Of a DNA stretch of 9,461 bases, positions 1-5,945 are shown piece by piece (the stretch's first letter is position 1; every line of letters begins with the position of its first letter). Position numbers and translations under genes: made by a program. Below the pieces are notes generated by a model, which worked only from the letters and a program-made list of their open reading frames with translations, was not told the origin of the DNA and did no database searches. The DNA comes from Gammaproteobacteria bacterium (GTDB lineage: Bacteria > Pseudomonadota > Gammaproteobacteria > Pseudomonadales > UBA3067), in the NCBI GenBank assembly GCA_019090565.1, contig JAHRVS010000388.1:1-9461 (forward strand), given 5' to 3'.

Positions 1-61
1 AAGTCAAAAAATCGGGATGCTGGAATAGAAAAGTAGTCAATTCGACTCATAGATACCGAAC

Positions 62-190
62 CAAAAATAAAAGGGCCTCTTGGTCGAGGCTAAAAATAAA
101 GTCAGGACTTACACGGTAATAAAATTTTGCAAGCATATCACCACGTTTGCATAACAGCACGCAAAAATAAAGGCTTTAGGCAGACCTAAG
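62..190 (-). repeat. three hairpin + AAAAATAAAG units
   Basis: The motif AAAAATAAA(A)G occurs at 63-73, 92-101 and 163-173, each time directly beside or overlapping a small inverted repeat: GCCTC/GAGGC (75-79/86-90), AAGT/ACTT (99-102/107-110) and TTAGG/CCTAA (176-180/185-189). Read on the minus strand each unit is a hairpin followed by a T-rich run such as TTTATTTTT. This is the layout of an intrinsic terminator, so the array could be tandem terminators for minus-strand transcription. The stems are short (4-5 bp) and no minus-strand gene is seen upstream of them, so this could also be a repeat family of another kind. Confidence 0.45.
63..90 (-). terminator. possible intrinsic terminator, minus strand
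   Basis: This is the strongest of the three hairpin units. On the minus strand it reads GCCTC, a six-base loop, GAGGC, then CC and a T-rich tail (TTTTATTTTT). The stem is only five GC-rich base pairs, so termination efficiency is uncertain. Confidence 0.35.
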
Positions 191-255
191 TCATATGTTA
201 GTCCTTAACTCAAAGAGATGATACTCGTGTAATCCCAAGAACAGTAAACCTTTAA

Positions 256-291
256 CTTGATCAACATAGAACCTCACAAAGCATGATCAAG
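256..291. repeat. perfect inverted repeat CTTGATCA / TGATCAAG
   Basis: CTTGATCA at 256-263 is matched by its exact reverse complement at 284-291 across a 20-base spacer. The arms contain the self-complementary TGATCA, so each half is itself nearly palindromic. It could be a pair of regulator half-sites or a hairpin. It lies about 210 bases before the rssA start, so a link to rssA is not established. Confidence 0.5.
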
Positions 292-503
292 ACTAGATGG
301 GGAATGACGAATTATCAAAAAAACATCGCCGAAATACCACCGAAACAATGGCGCAACCTTCCAAATCCACAATCCATTTGTAGGCAGCAACTGAGCCCGC
401 CGTACATCGAGCCTATTATGCGAAGTATACGCTAAGAATAATCAATAACTTCAAACGCCCCTCCCTCAGCCACCCTTTCGCTACGCCGGTAATTGTCGCT
501 ACA

Positions 504-1529
504 ATGCCTTATAATCATTGGACGACGGCCTTCGCCAAAACGGCCCAACCGCCTGACCCCCTTGCAAAAAGAGACACTGCTGTGCCCCACCCACCCATAC
601 CCCACAGGAAGGCCAGAATTGGATTAGCTCTCGGTAGCGGGTCTGCACGGGGCTGGTCGCACATCGGCGTTATTCAAGCCCTCGAAAAAGCCGGCATCCA
701 TTGCGATATAGTTTGCGGCTGCTCTATAGGTGCCATCGTCGCGGCGGCCTACGCTAATGGGCGGCTTCACCATCTGGAGGAAGGCGTAAGGAAACTCGAC
801 AACTGGAACATACTGCAATTCTTCGAATTAAGCCTCAATACAAGAGGCTTTATCGACAGCGAGCGTCTTAATGTTTTTTTTGAACAATATGTTTGCTCGA
901 CAGACCTGTTAATCGAAAATCTCGAGAAACCCTTTGGCTCCGTTGCAACCGAACTCAAAACTGGTCGAGAGGTATGGTTTAAATCAGGCAGCCTTTTGAA
1001 TGCCATATGGTCATCCTTTGCCCTACCTGGTTTATTTTCTCCTGTTAAACACCAAGACAAATGGCTCATCGATGGTGGATTAGTCAACCCTGTTCCCGTT
1101 TCTCTATGCCGAGCACTCGGGGCTGATATTGTGATCGCGGTCAACCTTAACGGTGACCTTGTTGGCCATCGCAATCAACTTCAGTCTACGCCTTCGGGAA
1201 AAGCACCTCCTGTTGTCGATGAAGACCAAGACATCATCGACTCCCTTACGTCCCTCATTAGAAAAAAATCACTCTCTCTATTTACCCCTGACGAAGGAGA
1301 CAGCCGAACACCACCGAGCTTGATTGAAACCATGGCGGCATCTATCAACATCACTCAAGACCACATTACACGTAGCCGCATGGCGGGCAATCCGCCCGAC
1401 ATCATGTTATGCCCCCGCTTATCACAAATTGGATTACTTGAAATAGACCGAGGTGACGAGGCAATTACTGAAGGTAAACGTTGTGTAGAGCGCTTACTGC
1501 CGGAAATCGAATACCTGATAAACATATGA
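504..1529 (+). CDS. rssA: RssA-type patatin-like phospholipase
   Basis: A patatin-family serine hydrolase predicted to cleave acyl esters of lipids with a Ser-Asp dyad. The oxyanion-hole motif G-S-G-S-A-R-G is at residues 44-50, the nucleophile elbow G-C-S-I-G at 72-76 (Ser74), and the dyad Asp190 in D-G-G at 190-192. The stretches TELKTGREVWF, RALGADIVIAV and RMAGNPPDI match E. coli RssA closely, which supports orthology; RssA's physiological substrate is poorly known. The protein has no signal peptide and is likely cytosolic. At 341 aa it is about 40 residues longer than RssA (about 301 aa), the excess being a proline-rich N-terminus. The ATG at 504 has no Shine-Dalgarno and overlaps TACAAT, with TATAAT just inside the frame at 510-515. 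The in-frame GTG at 582, preceded by a weak AGAG, would give 315 aa and may be the true start. The next gene on the same strand is 105 bases downstream with its own promoter. Confidence 0.88.
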   Translation: MPYNHWTTAFAKTAQPPDPLAKRDTAVPHPPIPHRKARIGLALGSGSARGWSHIGVIQALEKAGIHCDIVCGCSIGAIVAAAYANGRLHHLEEGVRKLDNWNILQFFELSLNTRGFIDSERLNVFFEQYVCSTDLLIENLEKPFGSVATELKTGREVWFKSGSLLNAIWSSFALPGLFSPVKHQDKWLIDGGLVNPVPVSLCRALGADIVIAVNLNGDLVGHRNQLQSTPSGKAPPVVDEDQDIIDSLTSLIRKKSLSLFTPDEGDSRTPPSLIETMAASINITQDHITRSRMAGNPPDIMLCPRLSQIGLLEIDRGDEAITEGKRCVERLLPEIEYLINI

Positions 1530-1549
1530 CACCCCTAACCACGCAGCCA

Positions 1550-1577
1550 TTGCCATCTAAGCCCACCTGTATATAAA
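1550..1577 (+). promoter_or_regulatory. sigma70-like promoter for the alpha/beta hydrolase gene
   Basis: TTGCCA at 1550-1555 and TATAAA at 1572-1577 are separated by 16 bases. Transcription would start near 1584 and leave a leader of roughly 50 bases before the ATG at 1635. This suggests the gene can be expressed apart from rssA. Recognised by eye only. Confidence 0.45.
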
Positions 1578-1634
1578 ATCATCCCCTTTCGTAAACTTCG
1601 GCCTCGAACCGTTTGAATATACCCAAAGAGACAC

Positions 1635-2498
1635 ATGCAAAATAGCCAAGAGCTTCATCAGCGCGCAATCCCCGGCATTCGTCACCAGTTTATAGACCAA
1701 TGGGACGGCATCTCACTCACAGGCACCTATCTTATTGAAAGCAGCATTGAAGGCAGGACGCCCGCAATTAAAGAGCGGCCTGTTATTCTTATCCCGGGTG
1801 GGTTCGATCCGATCAAAGGCAGTTACAGTGAAAATGCCATAAGGCTTCTTCTGGCCACGCCGGGTGTAAGCAGCGTTTACGAAATGCATTTTTTTGCTCA
1901 CAAAAAAGTAGGGTATATTGAAGTAGAGTCGGTCATTCACGACCTTTGCGAACTGCTTCTCAAAAGCTCACTGCGCCCCTTGTTTATAGGAATGAGCGCC
2001 AGCACCTGCATGCTCTGCGCCGCAATAAATGAAGCCTCGAAAATAGATGCTCAACTCAACGCATCAGGCCTTATACTTGTCGGCCCTTACCTCCCTGACA
2101 ACGTTAATTTATTAGGTCGCTGCCTTGCCCCCTTTTATCTGCGTAAAAAAATGCGCGAAAAACTCCTTGCGCACTGTGGTCATCCTCACCTCTTTGACAA
2201 TACAGACCGTATGCTTCGATGGTGGAAGAACACCCCGCCCTTGCGGCAAGACCTCAAAGCGAAACGTTTTCTAGAAATGTCTCAGCGAATTCAAATCAAA
2301 GCGGAGGTGCTATATTTTAAAATTGATACTCTCTCTTGGTCTGGGCAACGCATCTTAAAAAAAGCTTATGGCGCAAACACGGGCAATCTCAAAATCCCGG
2401 GGCATCACCGTTCTTTGCTTCACATACCTGAGTTTGATCAGATACTAAGCACCTGCTGTCAACAGCTTATCACCAGCGACAACAAGCGTATTAGGTAA
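1635..2498 (+). CDS. alpha/beta-hydrolase-fold protein, function unknown
   Basis: A 287-aa protein with the layout of an alpha/beta hydrolase. A strand leads into the oxyanion-loop motif I-P-G-G-F (53-57). A nucleophile elbow G-M-S-A-S (119-123, Ser121) follows the strand R-P-L-F-I, Asp231 sits after strand E-V-L-Y-F-K-I, and His257/His258 lie near the C-terminus in G-H-H-R-S. Ser121, Asp231 and one of these histidines are the inferred triad. The elbow is G-x-S-x-S, not the classic G-x-S-x-G. No signal peptide is seen, so it is probably cytosolic. I do not recognise a named family, and neither substrate nor reaction can be assigned. The ATG at 1635 follows a weak purine stretch (AAAGAGA). The 3' end overlaps the convergent sulfotransferase gene by 54 bases, leaving no room for a terminator between them. 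It follows the lipase-like rssA, so a lipid or ester substrate is plausible but inferred. Confidence 0.7.
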   Translation: MQNSQELHQRAIPGIRHQFIDQWDGISLTGTYLIESSIEGRTPAIKERPVILIPGGFDPIKGSYSENAIRLLLATPGVSSVYEMHFFAHKKVGYIEVESVIHDLCELLLKSSLRPLFIGMSASTCMLCAAINEASKIDAQLNASGLILVGPYLPDNVNLLGRCLAPFYLRKKMREKLLAHCGHPHLFDNTDRMLRWWKNTPPLRQDLKAKRFLEMSQRIQIKAEVLYFKIDTLSWSGQRILKKAYGANTGNLKIPGHHRSLLHIPEFDQILSTCCQQLITSDNKRIR

Positions 2499-3665
2499 TT
2501 GGTAATCACTGTCTTTTATCACGCGGTGTTTGCTTAGAACCTGATCAATTCTCTCGATGTCATTAGCACTTAAACGATAAAGACCGTCGCTCTTGACGTC
2601 GCTGCCTTCTTGAGAATTAACACAGAGCGTTTTATTCATATTTATTCGAGCTGGGCCACCCAGCTCCCTACCCACCATAAGAGGCACCAAAGCTTGCATT
2701 AGCTCCGGCGCGTCCTTCATTAAATCCTCATAACGCACGCAGCACAGAAAAAACCCTGGCCGCTTGTGACTCAATTCCAAAGCAAGATCCATTTTTGACA
2801 ACCAGGACAGAGCAATAACGGAGGCACCTCCGATGGCCGACACGCGGTTATAGCGAGGAATAACGGAAAGCGGTGCAAACGCCCTTAATTTACTTTTAAG
2901 CCCAGGTATTCCCACCAGCCAATACACCGGTAGCCGGTCCAGACGAAGCCGGTTAATCATTTGAACCAGCGGTAATTTTAGAAGCAAGCCAAGGAATGAA
3001 TTCCCTGTGTCATAAGCATTACGATAAAGAAAAATGTTTTTGGCATTCACATGGGATTGCTGCATTTTTTCGGCGACATTGATACAAATCCCCCTTAACT
3101 TAATCACCACGGACTCCGCACCCGGGTCATCATCAAGCGCTGCAAGCAACAGGCTAGTAAGCATCCCCACTACTTTTGGAATGCGCGGATCGAGCTGCGC
3201 ACGGTATTTCTGGCTTAGCATCACCCACTGGCTATAGAAGTCTGGCTCAGAGAGCACGGTCATCTCACCTGCATCTTCCAGTAAATTGCACAATAAAGTC
3301 GAGCCGCATCGACCAGTGCTATGTAAGAAAAAAAGTTTCTTCTTGTTCTCAGTACCAGCGGGAGTAATCTTACCGAGGTTCAATAGCTCGTCAAAAGGGA
3401 CCAATAACACCCATTCAGCATGGTCTCGCTGTGCTTGGTATAGAAATGTCTGTGATTTTAATTGCGTTACCGATAAGGAGGTTTGCACAAAAACTGCGCA
3501 ACGCCGATTGTAGTCAATGGAATAGGGGCTTAAAAATCGAGATTGTTTACGCTGGTAATCGGCAAAATCCACCTCTGCCGTACGCCTAAGTTTGAAATTC
3601 CCAAAAGAGGCGAACTCCGCTACGGGTAAGTTTTTCACGCCTTCTACGGAGAATACACTCGCCAT
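2445..3665 (-). CDS. sulfotransferase-family protein
   Basis: A predicted PAPS-dependent sulfotransferase of 406 aa. The 5'-phosphosulfate-binding loop is S-T-G-R-C-G-S-T-L at residues 116-124, after the strand K-L-F-F-L-H. The 3'-phosphate-binding region is I-F-L-Y-R-N-A-Y-D-T-G-N-S-F at 211-224, with Arg215 and Ser223 as the usual ligands. A conserved-looking R-Y-E-D-L occurs at 311-315. About 100 residues precede the P-loop, a longer lead than in minimal sulfotransferases. The acceptor cannot be read from sequence; carbohydrates, lipids and small molecules are all known in the family. The ATG at 3665 is preferred because a Shine-Dalgarno-like TTGAGGG lies about 5 bases upstream and a TATAAT box at 3702-3707 fits it. 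The frame stays open to a TTG at 3764 (439 aa), but that start lies upstream of the promoter box and has no ribosome site. The 3' end overlaps the convergent hydrolase gene by 54 bases. Confidence 0.83.
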   Translation of the reverse strand: MASVFSVEGVKNLPVAEFASFGNFKLRRTAEVDFADYQRKQSRFLSPYSIDYNRRCAVFVQTSLSVTQLKSQTFLYQAQRDHAEWVLLVPFDELLNLGKITPAGTENKKKLFFLHSTGRCGSTLLCNLLEDAGEMTVLSEPDFYSQWVMLSQKYRAQLDPRIPKVVGMLTSLLLAALDDDPGAESVVIKLRGICINVAEKMQQSHVNAKNIFLYRNAYDTGNSFLGLLLKLPLVQMINRLRLDRLPVYWLVGIPGLKSKLRAFAPLSVIPRYNRVSAIGGASVIALSWLSKMDLALELSHKRPGFFLCCVRYEDLMKDAPELMQALVPLMVGRELGGPARINMNKTLCVNSQEGSDVKSDGLYRLSANDIERIDQVLSKHRVIKDSDYQLPNTLVVAGDKLLTAGA

Positions 3666-3701
3666 GGTCGCCCTCAAGGCCCTAAAAATTGAGAACTCAG
3701 G

Positions 3702-3707
3702 ATTATA
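3702..3707 (-). promoter_or_regulatory. -10 box of the sulfotransferase gene
   Basis: On the minus strand a perfect TATAAT lies 36 bases before the ATG at 3665, predicting a leader of about 30 bases that carries GAGGG as ribosome site. No good -35 hexamer is seen at 16-18 bases, so an activator may be needed. The position argues against the longer TTG-started reading frame. Confidence 0.45.
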
Positions 3708-3797
3708 AGTAAGAACAGTTCCCGACTTCTTGTTTATAACCCAAAGTACTCTAACTATCACCAAAAAATGTGACGCAGATCAAAGAAAACGAAGGGG

Positions 3798-3827
3798 TTT
3801 AATAAAATGTCCAACTTAGGGTACAAT
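3798..3827 (+). promoter_or_regulatory. possible distal promoter upstream of the acyl-CoA synthetase
   Basis: TACAAT at 3822-3827 sits in a GGG-TACAAT-CCGCCC context, with a weak TTTAAT at 3798-3803 18 bases upstream. Transcription would start near 3834, about 230 bases before the synthetase ATG and only about 8 bases before a 24-codon ORF (3842-3913). Confidence 0.35.
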
Positions 3828-3841
3828 CCGCCCTTTCAAGG

Positions 3842-3913
3842 ATGCAGCAGGCCTCAGGCAAACAGCCGCTGAGTCAATACTCTCAAGTGGTGAGTGCTGT
3901 TTTCAAGCAATGA
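3842..3913 (+). CDS. possible 23-aa leader peptide ORF
   Basis: An ATG at 3842 opens 23 codons plus TGA, giving a Gln/Ser/Val-rich peptide that begins MQQASGKQPLSQ and ends VVSAVFKQ. No family is recognised. AAGG abuts the ATG directly, too close for a normal ribosome site, but the promoter-like TACAAT just upstream would make the mRNA almost leaderless. It lies in the leader of the acyl-CoA synthetase gene, so it could be a regulatory leader ORF. It could equally be a chance ORF, since ORFs of this length are common. Confidence 0.2.
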   Translation: MQQASGKQPLSQYSQVVSAVFKQ

Positions 3914-3928
3914 CTATATCGAGGCCTG
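3848..3928 (+). repeat. inverted repeat CAGGCCTC / GAGGCCTG in the synthetase leader
   Basis: CAGGCCTC at 3848-3855 is the exact reverse complement of GAGGCCTG at 3921-3928, with 65 bases between. The arms flank most of the small ORF, and the second arm begins eight bases after its stop codon. Pairing in RNA would enclose the mini-ORF. Each arm contains the self-complementary AGGCCT, which raises the chance of coincidence. Confidence 0.3.
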
Positions 3929-3988
3929 ATTTGGGCATATAGCAGCAATCTAGCCCACTAGGAAGCCCCAGCAAAATTCAAATATTAA

Positions 3989-4018
3989 TTGGACCTTGAA
4001 CCCGTCGCTGTTTATAAA
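3989..4018 (+). promoter_or_regulatory. proximal sigma70-like promoter of the acyl-CoA synthetase
   Basis: TTGGAC at 3989-3994 and TATAAA at 4013-4018 are spaced by 18 bases. The start point would be near 4025, leaving a leader of about 40 bases that contains the strong ribosome site AGGAG at 4054-4058, six bases before the ATG at 4065. I saw no clear FadR or PsrA operator here. Confidence 0.5.
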
Positions 4019-4064
4019 AATGTTTGTATAACACCGTGACGGCAGTTCCGCCCAGGAGAGCAAG

Positions 4065-5882
4065 ATGAGCAATTCAGATACTATCGTATTAACAGATGTC
4101 CTAAAAAATGTACCCGGACTGATTAAACGCGTACCCAAAATCGGCAAAGCTGCAAAAGTGCTTAACCCCAAGCGTACTAATTACTCCATGGGCGCTATGG
4201 TTGCAGACGTGTCTGCAAAACACCCTAATAATGTTGCGATTTACCAAGATAACCGTAAGGTTACCTATGCTGAATTGAACCGCCAAGCCAACCAGATTGC
4301 CCACTACCTCGTGTCTATCGGCATAAAAAAGGGTGATACTGTTGCACTTTCCATGCAAAATCGTGCAGAGTTTCTTATTTGCGTGACCGGTATTGCCAAG
4401 GCCGGTGGCGTTGCAGCTTTACTCAATACCTCGCAAACCTCCAAAGTATTAACTCACAGCATTAACCTGGTTAACCCCGTTGCTGCCATAATCGGTGAAG
4501 AGCAACTGGCTTCCTACAAAGAAGTACGGAATGACCTCGTAGTACCTAAAGATAAAGCCATATTCGTGGGCGATTGGGATGCCTTCGATAATCCCGGTAA
4601 AGCACCCCGCGGCTACATTAACCTGGGTGCGGAAATGCAAGACCAGCCAAAAACCAACCCAATTGCCACAGACGCCATCAACAAAACTGACCACCTTTTC
4701 TACATTTACACCTCTGGCACTACGGGTATGCCAAAGGCATCCATTACTAACCACGAACGATTCTTAGCTGCTTACGGCGGCGGTGGCATATTCGCCAACC
4801 TCTCAGACAAAGATATTCTGTATGCAACACTCCCACTGTATCATGCAACAGGGCTGTTAATTTGCTGGGCAGGGGGCGTTCTTAATGCCGGCGCAGCGAT
4901 TGCGCCTGCCCGCAAATTCAGCGCCAGTAATTTCTGGGCCGACATTGAGCGGTACCAGTGCACCGCATTCGGGTACGTCGGAGAGCTTTGTCGTTACCTT
5001 ATGAATATTCCTGAAAAACCCGACGATGTGGATAATACGATCCACACCATTATTGGGAATGGTTTACGCCCTTCGATCTGGCCTCAATTTAGAAAGCGCT
5101 TCGACATTAAGAATGTTGTGGAATTTTATGCTTCCAGCGAAGGAAACGTTGCCTTTTTCAACCTTTTTAACTTAGAAAATACCGTCGGGTTTGGCGGCGG
5201 GAATATCGTACTCGTCAAATATGACCGTGATACAGAATCAACCCTCAAAGATGCCAAAGGTTTTCATATCAAAGCCGATAAAGGCGAACCAGGCCTGATG
5301 CTCGGTAAGGTCACCGCTTCCACGCCCTTTATTGGCTATACCCAAAAAGACAAAACAGAAGGCGCCCTACTACGAGACGTTTTCAAAAAAGGTGATTGCT
5401 ACTTTAATACCGGCGATATGTTGAAAAACATTGGTTGCATGCATTATCAATTTGTTGACCGTTTAGGTGACACGTTCCGCTGGAAAGGCGAGAATGTTTC
5501 CACGACAGAAGTAGAAAACATTATGCATGGCTTCCCCGGGTTTGAGGATGCGGTGGTATATGGTGTAGAAATCCCTGACACCAATGGCCGAGCTGGCATG
5601 GTTTCCTTAACGCCAGCAGCACAAACCAAAGACCTTAAGCTTGATGCTCTACTCACCTACATGAAGGCAGAGATGCCCGCCTACGCGGTTCCCCTTTTCA
5701 TCCGTATTAAACCACTAATGGAAACAACTGCCACGTTTAAGTATAAAAAGTCTGACCTAAAGAAAGACGGCTACGACCCCAGTAAAGTCAGCGATACGCT
5801 TTATGCTCTTTTGGCCGGAAAGTATGAAGAGATTACGCCCGAGCTTTTCAACGAAATTAATGCAGGTAAACATCGCCTTTAA
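4065..5882 (+). CDS. long/very-long-chain acyl-CoA synthetase (FATP/ACSVL type)
   Basis: An AMP-forming fatty-acid:CoA ligase that activates fatty acids through an acyl-adenylate. At 605 aa it has the usual length of the bacterial FATP-like group. Adenylation motifs appear in order: phosphate loop Y-T-S-G-T-T-G-M-P-K at 215-224, F-Y-A-S-S-E-G-N at 354-361, Y-F-N-T-G-D at 446-451, and the hinge D-R-L-G-D-T-F-R-W-K-G-E-N-V-S-T at 465-480. F-R-W-K-G-E-N-V-S-T is typical of FATP/ACSVL enzymes as opposed to FadD. The C-terminal T-F-K-Y-K (557-561) provides the catalytic lysine, probably Lys559. There is no signal peptide; membrane association is usual in the family but not visible here. The start is secure: AGGAG lies six bases before the ATG. 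The gene is transcribed alone, divergent from the sulfotransferase, and ends at a strong terminator. Substrate chain length cannot be read from sequence. Confidence 0.9.
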   Translation: MSNSDTIVLTDVLKNVPGLIKRVPKIGKAAKVLNPKRTNYSMGAMVADVSAKHPNNVAIYQDNRKVTYAELNRQANQIAHYLVSIGIKKGDTVALSMQNRAEFLICVTGIAKAGGVAALLNTSQTSKVLTHSINLVNPVAAIIGEEQLASYKEVRNDLVVPKDKAIFVGDWDAFDNPGKAPRGYINLGAEMQDQPKTNPIATDAINKTDHLFYIYTSGTTGMPKASITNHERFLAAYGGGGIFANLSDKDILYATLPLYHATGLLICWAGGVLNAGAAIAPARKFSASNFWADIERYQCTAFGYVGELCRYLMNIPEKPDDVDNTIHTIIGNGLRPSIWPQFRKRFDIKNVVEFYASSEGNVAFFNLFNLENTVGFGGGNIVLVKYDRDTESTLKDAKGFHIKADKGEPGLMLGKVTASTPFIGYTQKDKTEGALLRDVFKKGDCYFNTGDMLKNIGCMHYQFVDRLGDTFRWKGENVSTTEVENIMHGFPGFEDAVVYGVEIPDTNGRAGMVSLTPAAQTKDLKLDALLTYMKAEMPAYAVPLFIRIKPLMETTATFKYKKSDLKKDGYDPSKVSDTLYALLAGKYEEITPELFNEINAGKHRL

Positions 5883-5893
5883 GGCCCCTGCAT

Positions 5894-5939
5894 TTGCAAC
5901 AAAAAAGGGCAGCCATTTAGCTGCCCTTTTTTGTTGCAA
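5894..5939. terminator. bidirectional intrinsic terminator
   Basis: Two perfectly complementary 20-base arms (5894-5913 and 5920-5939) flank the six-base loop CATTTA. The core stem is AAAAAAGGGCAGC pairing with GCTGCCCTTTTTT. Each strand therefore ends a GC-rich hairpin with a T run, so it serves the synthetase gene (+) ending at 5882 and wecC (-) ending at 5946. It lies in the 63 bases between these convergent genes. Confidence 0.93.
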
Positions 5940-5945
5940 TCAACG

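Larger units (their letters stand above)
1..503. other. AT-rich non-coding region upstream of rssA
   Basis: No convincing gene is visible in these 503 bases; every frame is broken by frequent stops. The stretch holds three hairpin units, each next to an AAAAATAAAG-type motif (62-190), and an 8-bp perfect inverted repeat (256-291), both listed separately. Closer to rssA (about 420-503) I saw no clear -35/-10 pair. A gene ending or starting left of the window cannot be judged. Confidence 0.6.

Noticed and set aside
767..1174. 135-codon minus-strand open frame inside rssA
   Set aside because: It is antisense to a well-supported phospholipase, has no recognisable domain or ribosome site, and its composition fits a shadow frame.
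3785..3800. AAAC-N6-GTTT as a possible PsrA-type fatty-acid regulator site before the acyl-CoA synthetase
   Set aside because: The half-sites are only four bases and the spacing does not fit the usual PsrA palindrome; not convincing without a matrix search.
4101..5656. several 60-100 codon minus-strand frames inside the acyl-CoA synthetase gene
   Set aside because: All are antisense to clear adenylation motifs and lack any domain or start signal.
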